A stretch of DNA of 64,000 nt from Candidatus Skiveiella danica (GTDB taxonomy: Bacteria > Pseudomonadota > Gammaproteobacteria > Burkholderiales > Burkholderiaceae_C): the NCBI GenBank assembly GCA_016721925.1, contig JADKHE010000002.1, positions 343,474-407,473 of the forward strand, read 5' to 3'. A program made the translations under genes and the position numbers. The number at the start of each line of letters is the position of its first letter. Within the stretch, counting starts at the first letter, position 1. Positions 18,236 to 29,600 of the stretch are shown in pieces. The notes under the pieces are model-generated. The model had not been told where the DNA came from, ran no database searches, and saw only the letters and a program-made list of their open reading frames with translations.

Positions 18236-18296
18236 GTCCGTGAAGGTTTCGCTGGGCCACACTCGCCCGAGGTTTTTTTAGGTAAAGGTGCTGTAA

Positions 18297-19733
18297 ATGA
18301 AGTTTCCAAACGCGCAGGCGACTGTGTACAACGACACCGTTGTGCGCCAGTTCGCCATCATGACGGTGGTCTGGGGCGTGGTCGGGATGCTGGTCGGCGT
18401 GATCATCGCCGCCCAGCTGGCTTGGCCCGAACTCAATCTGGGGATCTCCTTCCTCAGCTACGGCCGACTGCGGCCGTTGCACACGAACGCGGTGATATTC
18501 GCGTTTGGGGGATGTGGTTTGTTTGCGACGGCATATTACGTCGTGCAGAGAACCTGCCAGGTTCGGCTGTTTTCGGACAAGCTGGCGGCCTTTACTTTCT
18601 GGGGTTGGCAGCTTGTGATTCTGGCCGCTGCCTTGTCCTTGCCGCTGGGCTATACCCAAGGCAAGGAATACGCGGAACTCGAGTGGCCGATTGACATCCT
18701 GATCACGCTGGTCTGGGTATCTTTTGCCGTCGTGTTTTTTGGTACGGTTGGTACACGCAAGGTTCGCCATATCTACGTGGCCAACTGGTTCTTTGGTGCT
18801 TTCATCATTGCGGTGGCCATCTTGCATCTGGTGAACAGTGCAGCTATTCCCGCTGGCGCTATGAAGTCCTACTCGGCCTATGCGGGTGTGCAGGACGCGA
18901 TGGTGCAGTGGTGGTACGGTCACAACGCCGTGGGCTTCTTCCTGACCGCCGGCTTCCTGGGCATGATGTACTACTTCATCCCCAAGCAGGCAGGTCGTCC
19001 GGTTTACAGCTACCGCCTGTCCATCGTCCACTTCTGGGCGCTGATCTTTACCTACATGTGGGCGGGCCCGCACCATCTGCACTACACCGCCCTGCCGGAC
19101 TGGACCCAGTCGGTCGGCATGGTGTTCTCGCTGGTTCTGCTGGCACCGAGTTGGGGCGGCATGATCAACGGCATCATGACCCTGTCGGGCGCCTGGCACA
19201 AGCTGCGTGACGACCCCATCCTGCGCTTCCTGATCGTGTCGCTGTCGTTCTACGGCATGTCCACGTTCGAAGGCCCGATGATGTCGATCAAAACCGTCAA
19301 TGCTCTGAGTCACTACACCGACTGGACCGTGGGCCACGTGCACTCCGGGGCCTTGGGCTGGGTGGGCCTGGTAACCATGGGTTCCATGTACTACCTGATC
19401 CCGCGCCTGTTTGGCCGCAAGCAGATGTACAGCATGAAAGCCGTCGAGATCCATTTCTGGACCGCCACGATCGGCATCGTGATCTATATCGCCGCGATGT
19501 GGATTGCCGGTGTGATGCAGGGTCTGATGTGGCGTGCGGTCAATGCCGACGGCACCCTGACCTACACCTTCGTCGAGTCGGTGAAGGCCACTTATCCGTT
19601 CTATGTGCTTCGCCTGGCTGGCGGACTGTTGTACCTCAGCGGCATGCTCATCATGCTCTGGAACGTCCTGAAGACCGCGACGGCAGGGCGTGCGACCACG
19701 GTCAACATCCCGGCTGTTGCGGCCCACGCCTGA
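18297..19733 (+). CDS. ccoN: cbb3-type cytochrome c oxidase subunit I
   Basis: A 478-residue multi-spanning haem-copper oxidase core subunit that reduces O2 and pumps protons. It has RPLHTNAVIFAFGG (haem b ligand His), WWYGHNAVGFFLTAG, YMWAGPHHLHYTALPDW (CuB histidines) and DWTVGHVHSGALGWVG. Its length fits the family. It is the first gene of ccoNOQP, preceded by an FNR box, as expected for a high-affinity oxidase made under low oxygen. Confidence 0.97.
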   Translation: MKFPNAQATVYNDTVVRQFAIMTVVWGVVGMLVGVIIAAQLAWPELNLGISFLSYGRLRPLHTNAVIFAFGGCGLFATAYYVVQRTCQVRLFSDKLAAFTFWGWQLVILAAALSLPLGYTQGKEYAELEWPIDILITLVWVSFAVVFFGTVGTRKVRHIYVANWFFGAFIIAVAILHLVNSAAIPAGAMKSYSAYAGVQDAMVQWWYGHNAVGFFLTAGFLGMMYYFIPKQAGRPVYSYRLSIVHFWALIFTYMWAGPHHLHYTALPDWTQSVGMVFSLVLLAPSWGGMINGIMTLSGAWHKLRDDPILRFLIVSLSFYGMSTFEGPMMSIKTVNALSHYTDWTVGHVHSGALGWVGLVTMGSMYYLIPRLFGRKQMYSMKAVEIHFWTATIGIVIYIAAMWIAGVMQGLMWRAVNADGTLTYTFVESVKATYPFYVLRLAGGLLYLSGMLIMLWNVLKTATAGRATTVNIPAVAAHA

Positions 19734-19746
19734 GGAGAACTACAAC

Positions 19747-20370
19747 ATGGCCAACAACAAAAGCACCGGTTTGTCGCACGAAGCGATCGAGACCAACAAC
19801 TTCCTGATGATCGTGCTGATCCTGATCGTGCTGCTCTTCGGCGGCCTGGTCGAGATCGTTCCGCTGTTCTTCCAGAAGTCCACGACGCAACCCATCGAAG
19901 GCGTCAAGCCCCTTACGGCCCTGCAATTGGCGGGGCGTGATGTCTATGTCCGTGAAGGTTGCTACAACTGCCATTCGCAGATGATCCGTCCGTTCCGCGC
20001 CGAAACGCTGCGTTATGGTCCGTATTCGGTGGCGGGTGAGTCGGTTTACGATCACCCATTCCAGTGGGGCAGCAAGCGCACTGGACCTGATCTGGCTCGT
20101 GTCGGTGGCCGCTACAGCGACGAATGGCACCGTATTCACCTGCTTAATCCGCGTGATGTCGTCCCCGAGTCCAACATGCCGGCCTATCCTTGGCTGGGCA
20201 AGTCGGCGGTGGATGCCGCGTCCATGCCTGCACACATGAAGGCTTTGCGTACCGTCGGCGTGCCCTACACGGACGCGCAGATTGCCGCATCGACTGACGA
20301 GTTGAAGGGCAAGACCGAGATTGAAGCTGTGATTGCTTATCTGCAGGGCTTGGGCTTGGCCCGGAAGTAA
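19747..20370 (+). CDS. ccoO: cbb3-type cytochrome c oxidase subunit II (monohaem)
   Basis: A 207-residue membrane-anchored cytochrome c: an N-terminal helix (FLMIVLILIVLLFGGLVEIV) and one haem motif, CYNCH, at about residue 73, followed by SQMIRPFRAETLRYG, which is diagnostic for CcoO. ATG at 19747 has GAGGAG just upstream, 13 bases after ccoN. It passes electrons from CcoP to CcoN. Confidence 0.97.
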   Translation: MANNKSTGLSHEAIETNNFLMIVLILIVLLFGGLVEIVPLFFQKSTTQPIEGVKPLTALQLAGRDVYVREGCYNCHSQMIRPFRAETLRYGPYSVAGESVYDHPFQWGSKRTGPDLARVGGRYSDEWHRIHLLNPRDVVPESNMPAYPWLGKSAVDAASMPAHMKALRTVGVPYTDAQIAASTDELKGKTEIEAVIAYLQGLGLARK

Positions 20371-20387
20371 CCAGGGAGATATCAGTG

Positions 20388-20531
20388 ATGGAACTGGACA
20401 CCAACACCCTCCGGTCGCTGGCCACTGTGGTCAGTTTCGTAACCTTTATGGGTATCGTGGCATGGGCCTGGTCCCGCCGCAACGCGCGTGACTTCGAAGA
20501 AGCCGCGAACCTGCCGTTCGAGCAAGACTGA
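20388..20531 (+). CDS. ccoQ: cbb3-type oxidase subunit CcoQ
   Basis: A 47-residue protein (MELDTNTLRSL to NLPFEQD) with one membrane helix including VSFVTFMGIVAWAW, followed by the typical SRRNARDFEEAANLPF tail. CcoQ stabilises the cbb3 complex. It sits between ccoO and ccoP, with GGGAGA upstream of the ATG. Confidence 0.9.
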   Translation: MELDTNTLRSLATVVSFVTFMGIVAWAWSRRNARDFEEAANLPFEQD

Positions 20532-20552
20532 CAGGTCGCAAAAGGAAAAAAA

Positions 20553-21470
20553 ATGAGTGATTTCACTAGCAATTTCTGGTCGCTATACGTCGGCGGCATC
20601 ACCATCGTGAGCATTCTGGCCTGCGCGTTGCTGCTGTGGTTCAGCGGCAAGGCCAAGGCGATGACGGCCAACGACAATACCACCGGGCATGTGTGGGATG
20701 GTGATCTGCGCGAAATGAACAATCCCCTGCCACGATGGTGGGTGTGGCTGTTTGTGATTACCATCATCTTTGCCTTGGCCTATCTGGTGATGTACCCCGG
20801 TGCCGGCGCCTTCAAGGGGCAACTTGCCTGGAGTTCCACGGGTCAGTACGACAAAGAAGTTGCGGCGGGCAACAAGGAAATCGAGCCGCTGTATGCAAAG
20901 TTCAACGGCATGACGCCGGAGCAATTGGCAGCAGACCCGAAGGCCATGGCCATTGGCGAGCGCCTGTTCATGAACAACTGCGCGCAGTGCCACGGCTCGG
21001 ACGCTCGCGGTAGCAAGGGCTTCCCGAACCTGACCGACAAGGACTGGCTGGGTGGCGGTACGCCGGACATCATCAAGAACACCATTGTCAAGGGTCGTAC
21101 CGGCAACATGCCGCCCATGGCTGCAGCGCTGGGGGGCTCCGAAGACGTGACCAACGTTGCCCAATATGTGCTGAGCCTCTCCGGCGGCCCCCATGATTCC
21201 GTCAAAGCGGCGCTGGGCAAGGCCAAGTTCGGCGTCTGCGCGGCCTGTCACGGGCCTGACGGCAAGGGCAATCCGGCGGTGGGCGCACCGAACCTGACCG
21301 ACGACATCTGGCTGCACGGTTTTGGCGAGGCGGCAATCGTCGCCATGATCAACAACGGCAAGGTCAATCCCATGCCGGCGCAAGCGGACAAGCTGACCGA
21401 AGCACAGGTGAATGTGCTGACGGCGTATGTCTGGGGTCTCTCCAACAAGGCAACGGTCGCGGCCAAGTGA
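20553..21470 (+). CDS. ccoP: cbb3-type cytochrome c oxidase subunit III (dihaem)
   Basis: A 305-residue dihaem cytochrome. The N-terminal anchoring helices are followed by two c-type domains with CAQCH (about residue 143) and CAACH (about residue 229). WDGDLREMNNPLPRWW is characteristic of CcoP. A strong AAAGGAAAA site precedes the ATG. It accepts electrons from soluble c cytochromes. Confidence 0.97.
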   Translation: MSDFTSNFWSLYVGGITIVSILACALLLWFSGKAKAMTANDNTTGHVWDGDLREMNNPLPRWWVWLFVITIIFALAYLVMYPGAGAFKGQLAWSSTGQYDKEVAAGNKEIEPLYAKFNGMTPEQLAADPKAMAIGERLFMNNCAQCHGSDARGSKGFPNLTDKDWLGGGTPDIIKNTIVKGRTGNMPPMAAALGGSEDVTNVAQYVLSLSGGPHDSVKAALGKAKFGVCAACHGPDGKGNPAVGAPNLTDDIWLHGFGEAAIVAMINNGKVNPMPAQADKLTEAQVNVLTAYVWGLSNKATVAAK

Positions 21471-21519
21471 TGGTTTCTTCTATCATTCAAGCCTGCAAAT
21501 TCATCAGCGACACCTGCAT

Positions 21520-22983
<1,464 letters not shown>

Positions 22984-22998
22984 AGTGAAGGAACCGCC

Positions 22999-23271
22999 AT
23001 GACCCAACCTGTTGCGCAACCTTGGTGGAAATTCGGCCATGTCTGGCTTGTCGTCGCGGGGCCGCTGATCGTCGTGGTGGCCAGCTTCATCACCCTTTAC
23101 CTTGCGGTCAGTCGCCCCGATCCTCTGGTATCGGACGATTCCGCTCGCAGAGGCGCGGAGGTCAACAAGGCTCAGGCTGGGTCAGACAGCAACCTTGCGC
23201 CCGCCGTGCAGGCGCGCAATCATGCGCAGACCGGCGTTTCGCCCAAAAAGATCCTCGGTGTCGAGCGCTGA
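22999..23271 (+). CDS. fixH: FixH-like cbb3 maturation protein
   Basis: A 90-residue protein with one N-terminal membrane helix (VWLVVAGPLIVVVASFITLYLA) followed by SRPDPLVSDDSARRGAEVN, resembling the start of FixH (xxLVxDDYYKxG). It is shorter than classical FixH, as often in Burkholderiales. It follows ccoG by 15 bases with AAGGA before the ATG. The position in the cco cluster supports a role in oxidase maturation. Confidence 0.78.
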   Translation: MTQPVAQPWWKFGHVWLVVAGPLIVVVASFITLYLAVSRPDPLVSDDSARRGAEVNKAQAGSDSNLAPAVQARNHAQTGVSPKKILGVER

Positions 23272-23309
23272 GGCGTCAGACCACGCAGCTTCATTCAGGA
23301 GACAAGACA

Positions 23310-23603
23310 ATGTGGGCTCAACGGATGATGTGGATTGCATGGCCAGCCTTTCTGGTTGCGGGCATGCTGGAAATGCTGGTATTCGCGATGGTCGATCCGC
23401 AGGATCTGCACTGGTTCGGGCAACCGCTCGAAATGTCACGACAGGGCATTTACACCCTGGGTTTTTTCGCGTTCTGGATCATGACCATGGCATCAAGTGC
23501 GCTGACGACGCTGCTGTCGATGTCGCCGTTTGAGGTCAATCGTTGCCCATTGCCGGCCGATGGGCGTCCGGACGGTTGCCCGAAACAGGGCGACTGCTGC
23601 TGA
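23310..23603 (+). CDS. Small two-helix membrane protein with Cys-rich tail
   Basis: A 97-residue protein with two hydrophobic segments (about residues 6-29 and 43-68) and a C-terminal tail, CPLPADGRPDGCPKQGDCC, containing four cysteines. It is placed directly after fixH with a good AGGAGA site, so likely in the same transcript. I do not recognise the family; the context suggests a part in cbb3 oxidase assembly, and the tail could bind metal. It ends convergently with fnr. Confidence 0.75.
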   Translation: MWAQRMMWIAWPAFLVAGMLEMLVFAMVDPQDLHWFGQPLEMSRQGIYTLGFFAFWIMTMASSALTTLLSMSPFEVNRCPLPADGRPDGCPKQGDCC

Positions 23604-23631
23604 GGATCCGCACCCTGCAGTCTGCGCCAGC

Positions 23632-24354
23632 CTACTGGCAGGGCTGCTGGTTGTTGACGATGCGCTTCAGCGCCTCGGTGTCCAGAATGTGCACATGGCG
23701 CTGCTTCACCTCGACGATACCGTCTTCGACGAACTTCGAGAATGTCCGGCTGACCGTTTCGAGTTTCAGGCCGAGGTAGCTGCCGATTTCCTCACGCGTC
23801 ATGCGCAGAATCAACTCCGATTGCGAGAAGCCGCGGGCGTGCAGTCGCTGCACCAGATTGAGCAGGAAGGCCGCCAGTCGCTCTTCCGCGCGCATGCTGC
23901 CCAGAAGCAGCATGACGCCGTGCTCGCGGACGATTTCGCGGCTCATGATCTTGTGCACATGGTGCTGCAAGGCGTTGACTTCCCGCGAGATCTCTTCGAT
24001 GCGGTCAAAAGGCATGACGCAGACTTCGGCGTCTTCCAGCGCCACCGCGTCGCAGGTGTGGTGATCATTGACGATGCCGTCGAGCCCGATCACCTCGCCG
24101 GCCATCTGGAAGCCGGTCACTTGGTCCCTGCCATCCTCGGTAGCAATGCAGGTCTTGAAGAAGCCTGTGCGGATGGCGTACAGGGAGGTGAACTTCTCGC
24201 CGTTGCTGAAAAGCGCGGTGCCACGCTTGATTTTGCGGCGCACGGCAACAACTTCCTCGATCCGGTCCAGTTCCTGCGCGTTCAGCCCCATGGGCATGCA
24301 CAGTTCCCGCAGATTGCAGCTGGCACACGCGACTTTGATGGATTGGACGTTCAT
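23632..24354 (-). CDS. fnr: FNR-type oxygen-sensing transcription regulator
   Basis: A 240-residue Crp/FNR-family activator. Cysteines ACASCNLRELC in the N-terminus and FFKTC about residue 90 provide the four ligands of an oxygen-labile 4Fe-4S cluster. The cyclic-nucleotide-like fold follows, and the C-terminal helix-turn-helix EIGSYLGLKLETVSRTF contains the E..SR pattern that reads TTGAT half-sites. Three perfect FNR boxes occur in its neighbourhood, including one in its own divergent promoter region with hemN. Confidence 0.96.
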   Translation of the reverse strand: MNVQSIKVACASCNLRELCMPMGLNAQELDRIEEVVAVRRKIKRGTALFSNGEKFTSLYAIRTGFFKTCIATEDGRDQVTGFQMAGEVIGLDGIVNDHHTCDAVALEDAEVCVMPFDRIEEISREVNALQHHVHKIMSREIVREHGVMLLLGSMRAEERLAAFLLNLVQRLHARGFSQSELILRMTREEIGSYLGLKLETVSRTFSKFVEDGIVEVKQRHVHILDTEALKRIVNNQQPCQ

Positions 24355-24473
24355 GCTTGCGATCTAGGGTCGATGGGTGAGGCAACCGCTCATGCGGTCT
24401 TACAAGGTTTGCCGGTAGTCGAACAGCGCTTATTCTGACATAGCTCAATTTCTTGAATGAACGTCATTTTAGA

Positions 24474-24487
24474 TTGATATACATCAA
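24474..24487. promoter_or_regulatory. FNR/ANR box between fnr and hemN
   Basis: TTGAT-ATAC-ATCAA, perfect site, 51 bases before the hemN ATG and about 120 bases before fnr on the other strand. It may serve both genes. Confidence 0.88.
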
Positions 24488-24537
24488 GATGGTGAATTTC
24501 GAACGTCTGCATAGTACGAAAACCTTAAGGATGCCCG

Positions 24538-25923
24538 ATGAGCGCCGTTTCCCCCGATTTACTGCAACGTTTTGACATTCCCGGCCCGCGCTACACGTCC
24601 TACCCGACGGCGGACCGGTTCGTCGAGGCCTTTGGCGCAGACGATTACATACAAGCGCTCGAGCAGCGCCGAACCGGGATGGCCAAGGCCATGGCGATGC
24701 CGCTGTCCCTTTATGTGCACATTCCGTTCTGTGAGTCGCTGTGCTACTACTGCGCCTGCAACAAGATCATCACCAAGCACCATAGCCGCGCTGAGGAATA
24801 TCTGCGCTATCTCAGCCGCGAGATCGATCTGCATGTGGCCCATGTAGGCAAGGGGCAGGTCGTTTCCCAACTGCATCTGGGCGGCGGAAGTCCCACTTTT
24901 CTCAATGATGCGGAGTTGCGTGAAATGATGGCCATGCTTCGACGCAGCTTCACGTTCACGCCCGGCGGTGAGTATTCGATTGAAATCGACCCCCGCACCG
25001 TGGATGCGACCCGCCTGGCCAATCTGGCTGAGCTGGGATTCAATCGATTGAGTTTCGGGGTGCAGGATTTTGACCCTGCAGTGCAAAAGGCCGTGCATCG
25101 GATCCAGCCCGCTGAGCAGGTTTTTGCACTGATGGCGACAGCGCGCAGTCTCGGATTCGAGTCGGTCAATGTGGACCTGATCTACGGACTGCCCATGCAG
25201 ACCCCTGAGTCCTTCGATCGCACACTGGCTCAGGTCGTGGAACTCAAGCCAGATCGTATTGCCCTCTATGCCTACGCCCACCTGCCGGAGCGCTTCAAAC
25301 CACAACGGCGCATCATCACTGCCGAATTGCCCAACGGCGCCTCCAAAGTGTCGATGCTGTCGCGGTCGCTCTCGGCCTTTCTTGACGCCGGCTACGTCTA
25401 CGTGGGCATGGACCATTTCGCGTTGCCAGATGACGCACTGGCTGTGGCCAAGCGGCAGGGCCGGCTTCACCGGAACTTCCAGGGCTACAGCACCCAGCCC
25501 GATTGCGATCTGATTGCTCTCGGTGTGTCTTCTATCGGCCGGGTTGGCGCAACGTACAGCCAGAATGCCAAGACTTTGGCGGATTATTACGACCTGCTCG
25601 ATCAAGGCCGCCTTCCGGTGGTGCGCGGGCTGGCGGTGTCCCGGGACGACCTGGTACGCAGGGCGGTGATCATGGCCGTGATGTGTCAGGGCCAGGTTCA
25701 ATTCGAGGCGGTTGAGCTGGCCTACCTGATCGATTTCAAGTCGTATTTCGCCGCGGAAATGAACGCGCTGGCCGATCTCGCGAAGCAGGGTCTGGTGGAG
25801 TTGAGCGACACCGGCATTCAGGTGACCGCCGATGGCTGGTTCTTTGTGCGGGCCATCGCCATGGTGTTCGACCGCTATCTGCAGACCGACCGCACACGAG
25901 CGAAGTTTTCCAAGATCATTTGA
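24538..25923 (+). CDS. hemN: Oxygen-independent coproporphyrinogen III oxidase
   Basis: A 461-residue radical-SAM enzyme that decarboxylates coproporphyrinogen III to protoporphyrinogen IX without oxygen. The N-terminal RYTSYPTADRF and the cluster motif CESLCYYCACNK (CxxxCxxC, about residue 62) are diagnostic, and LHLGGGSPTFL follows. AAGG at 24527-24530 favours the ATG at 24538 over that at 24531. The FNR box upstream explains induction under oxygen limitation. Confidence 0.97.
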   Translation: MSAVSPDLLQRFDIPGPRYTSYPTADRFVEAFGADDYIQALEQRRTGMAKAMAMPLSLYVHIPFCESLCYYCACNKIITKHHSRAEEYLRYLSREIDLHVAHVGKGQVVSQLHLGGGSPTFLNDAELREMMAMLRRSFTFTPGGEYSIEIDPRTVDATRLANLAELGFNRLSFGVQDFDPAVQKAVHRIQPAEQVFALMATARSLGFESVNVDLIYGLPMQTPESFDRTLAQVVELKPDRIALYAYAHLPERFKPQRRIITAELPNGASKVSMLSRSLSAFLDAGYVYVGMDHFALPDDALAVAKRQGRLHRNFQGYSTQPDCDLIALGVSSIGRVGATYSQNAKTLADYYDLLDQGRLPVVRGLAVSRDDLVRRAVIMAVMCQGQVQFEAVELAYLIDFKSYFAAEMNALADLAKQGLVELSDTGIQVTADGWFFVRAIAMVFDRYLQTDRTRAKFSKII

Positions 25924-25931
25924 GCGCCACC

Positions 25932-26609
25932 ATGCAGACCTCGATGGCCGCAACGGCGCTGCTGATGGGGCTGGCAGGTGGACCACACTGCATCGCGATG
26001 TGCGGGGCTGCCTGTGCCGGCATTGGCAAGGCCGCGGGCGAGCGAGGTTCTCAGGCAATCTGGACGTTTCAGCTCGGCCGGATCGTCGGCTACTCTCTGC
26101 TGGGGGCGCTGGCGGCGGCCTCGATGCAGGGGTTGGGCTGGCTCACGACACAGACGGCCACGATGCGACCGGTCTGGACACTGTTCCATGTGGCCGTAAT
26201 GATTCTTGGTCTGGCCCTTTTTCTACTGGCACGCCAGCCGGTGTGGCTGGAGGATGCCGCCCGGCGCGTCTGGTTGCGCATCCGCGGGCTGCATGCGGCC
26301 TGGGGCCAAGGGGCACCGCTGGCCATTGGCGCGATGTGGGCATTCATGCCCTGCGGACTGTTGTATTCAGCTTTGCTGGTCGCGGCGCTCAGTGGCAGCG
26401 CCTTGGACGGGGCGTTGGCCATGGCATTGTTTGCGCTGGGGAGCAGCGTTTCTCTTTTGGTCGGCCCTTGGGTGTTGCTGCGGTTCGGCAACCGGGGCAA
26501 TGGCGCCTGGGGCATGCGCCTGGCGGGCCTGGCACTTGCGGCCACGTCCGCATGGGCGCTCTGGATGGGCCTGGCGCACGATACAGCGCCATGGTGCGTT
26601 ACGCCCTGA
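25932..26609 (+). CDS. Sulfite exporter TauE/SafE or DsbD_2-like membrane protein
   Basis: About 225 residues with six or so membrane helices and two matching motifs with cysteines, GGPHCIAMCG near the N-terminus and MPCGLLYSALLVAAL in the middle, typical of the TauE/SafE-DsbD_2 group often found beside cco genes. A role in copper or thiol handling during oxidase assembly is likely by context. No good ribosome-binding site; a TTG at 25920 overlapping the hemN stop is an alternative start. Confidence 0.82.
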   Translation: MQTSMAATALLMGLAGGPHCIAMCGAACAGIGKAAGERGSQAIWTFQLGRIVGYSLLGALAAASMQGLGWLTTQTATMRPVWTLFHVAVMILGLALFLLARQPVWLEDAARRVWLRIRGLHAAWGQGAPLAIGAMWAFMPCGLLYSALLVAALSGSALDGALAMALFALGSSVSLLVGPWVLLRFGNRGNGAWGMRLAGLALAATSAWALWMGLAHDTAPWCVTP

Positions 26610-26672
26610 ACGTCGCTTCCGTTGTCCTGCACCGCGCCTTTGACGACCCACCGCAAGATGATTCTGTAGCGT

Positions 26673-29600
26673 TCAGCGGCCCAGATGATCGGCCAGCAGG
26701 CGCGCCACGTGCACAGCCTCGCGCTGCGCACCGTCGCGGATCTGATGCCGGCAGCTCGTACCATCGGCCACGATCAAGGCATCGGGCTGATTTCGCACGG
26801 CAGGCAGCAGACTGAGTTCCGCCATCTGCATCGACACCTCTATGTGGCGGGCTTCATAGCCGAAGGTTCCCGCCATGCCACAGCAACTGCTTTCGATCAA
26901 CTCGGGCGTCGCACCCGGAATCAGTCTGATGACATCCAGGATCGGACGCACGGCGTCAAAGGCTTTTTGATGGCAGTGGCCGTGCAGAAGGATCGACTGT
27001 GTGGCGGGCCGCAGGCGCGACTTGAGATCTTCGAGCTTGCCGGCGGCCGCTTCGCGGGCCAGGAACTCTTCCAAGAGCAGCGCCTGACGACTGACCGTGT
27101 GGGCCGCCTCGCCGAGGCCCAGGGTCAGCGCCTCGTCGCGCAGGGTCAGCAGGCACGAGGGCTCCAGCCCAACGATGGCGATGCCCTGAGCGGCAAAAGG
27201 CAACAGGCTGTCGATCAATTCCCGCGCTTTGGCACGTGCTTCGTCCACCATGCCGCTGGACAAATAGGTGCGGCCACAACACAGATGCTTTCCATCCGCC
27301 ACGGTTTTGGTCGCGACATGCACCGCGTAGCCGCCCGCGTTCAGCACGCGAATCGCCGCGCTGGCGTTGTCGTCCTCGAAAATTCCATTGAAGGTGTCCA
27401 CGAACAACACAACCGGTTTGGCCGCTGCCAGCACTTCGGTGCGCGTGAACGTATCGTGCCGTGTGTTGAAGAAAGTCCGGGTCTTCCACTCCGGCAGGCT
27501 GCGCCGGGCCGAAAACCCCAGCCACTTCTCTCCCAGGCGCGCCAGCACGGGCACGCGATTGCGCAGGTTCAACAAAGGGGCAAGGCGGCTTGCCCAATGC
27601 GCATAGTCCGGTAGCCGGGCCACCAGTCTGTCTTTGAGCGTGTGACCGTGCTTTTGTTTGTAGTGATGCAGGAACTCGACCTTCATCCTGGCCATGTCCA
27701 CGCCGGTCGGGCAGTCGCGCTTGCAGCCTTTGCAACTCACGCAAAGCTCCATCGCTTCCTTGACCGCCTCGCCGATCAGGCCCTCGGGCCCGAGCTGGCC
27801 AGACAGGGCCAGGCGCAGGGTGTTGGCTCGCCCGCGTGTGAGGTGCTGTTCGTCCCGCGTGACGCGGTAGCTCGGACACATGGTCCCTGCGTCGAATTTG
27901 CGGCAGTGGCCGTTGTTGTTGCACATCTCCACGGCCTTGGCGAACCCCTGCGCCGGATCGCCGCCGCTGCCCGGTGCGCTGATGGCCTCGGTGGCCGGAT
28001 TGTTCTGCACGTTCCAGGCGCTCCAGTCGAGCACCGGTTGCAGCGGGATGACCTTGTAGCCGGGCGGGAAGCGCATCAGCCGCGTGTCGTCCATTTTTGG
28101 CGGGTTGACGATGCGCTGTGGACTCAGCAAATTGTCCGGGTCCATGAACTGCTTGATCTGGCTGAACGCCTGCGTGATCTTTGGCCCGAACTGCCATTCG
28201 ATCCACTCGCCCCGGCACAGGCCGTCTCCGTGTTCGCCGCTGTAGGCGCCCTTGAACTTGCGCACCAGCGCAGACGCCTCTTCGGCGATGGCCCGCATCT
28301 TCACGGCGCCTTCACGTCGCATGTCCAGGATCGGGCGCACATGCAGTGTGCCCACCGAGGCGTGTGCGTACCAGGTGCCCTTGCTGCCATGCTTGCGGAA
28401 CACCTGGGTCAGGCCGTCGGTGTATTCGGCCAGGTGCTCCAGCGGAACGGCGCAGTCCTCGATGAAGCTCACTGGCTTGCCGTCGCCCTTGAGGCTCATC
28501 ATGATGTTGAGTCCGGCCTTGCGCACCTCCCACAGGTTCTTCTGTGGCGCGTCGTCGATCATTTCCACCACGCTGCCGGGCAGGCCGAGGTCACCCATGA
28601 GTTCGACCAGTTGCCGGATTTTTGGGGTGATGTCGGCCTTGGAGGCCCCCGAGAACTCCACCAGCAGGATGGCGTCGGGCTTGCCCTGGTTGATCTTTGG
28701 CGACAAGGCGGTGCGCACCGTCGGCGCAAACGCGGGGTTCTGCAGCGCCAGTTCGATCATGGTGCGGTCCACCAGTTCCACCGCGCTCAGCGTTCCATCA
28801 TCGCCCAGCGTCACGATGTGCTGGGCCGAATCCATCGCCTTGTAGAAGGTCGGAAAGTTCACCACGCCAAGCACCTTGGCGCGCGGCAGCTCGTTCAGGC
28901 GCAGGGTCAGGGATTTCGTGAGTGCCAGCGTGCCTTCGCTGCCGATCAGCAGGTGGGCGAGGTTGACCGTGCCGTCGTTGGTGTAGGGTCGCTCGTTCTG
29001 GTTGTGGAAGATGTCCAGGTTGTAGCCGCCCACCCGGCGCAACACCTTGGGCCAGCGGGCGTCGATGTCGGGGCGCAGGGCGTCCGCCAGGGTGCGCACG
29101 TACTCGCCGATTTCCCGGCTGCGGCCTGTGGCCTGGGCGTGGGCTCCGAGGTCAATCAGGGTGCCATTCGCTGTCCAGGCCTTGGCGCCCAGCACGTTGT
29201 GAACCATGTTGCCGTAGGCGATCGATCGACTGCCGCAGGAGTTGTTGCCGGCCATGCCGCCCAGCGTCGCCTGCGCGCTGGTGGACACGTCCACCGGGTA
29301 CCACAGGCCGTGGGGTTTGAGCGCTGCGTTCAGGTGGTCCAGCACGATGCCGGGTTCGACCTCCACCGTGCGGTTGGGCACATCGACGCCCAGGATATTG
29401 CGCACATGCTTGCTGAAGTCGATGACCAGGCCCGCGCCCACGGTCTGGCCGCATTGACTGGTGCCGCCGCCGCGCGGCACGATCGGCACGCTCAAGCTCC
29501 GGCAGATGTCCAGCGCCAGCGCCACGTCTTCGCTGCAGTGTGGCACGAAGACGCCTACGGGCGTGACCTGGTAGATTGATGCATCGGTGGCGTACCGTCC

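Noticed and set aside
18840..18880. GCTATTCCCGCTGGCGCTATGAAG in ccoN as a repeat copy
   Set aside because: It encodes conserved CcoN sequence (AAIPAGAMKSYS) and lacks the CCAGCG-GGTC head at the right distance.
27642..29579. 645-codon open frame opposite the D-2-hydroxyacid dehydrogenase gene
   Set aside because: Shadow frame; the minus strand carries all conserved flavin and iron-sulfur motifs.
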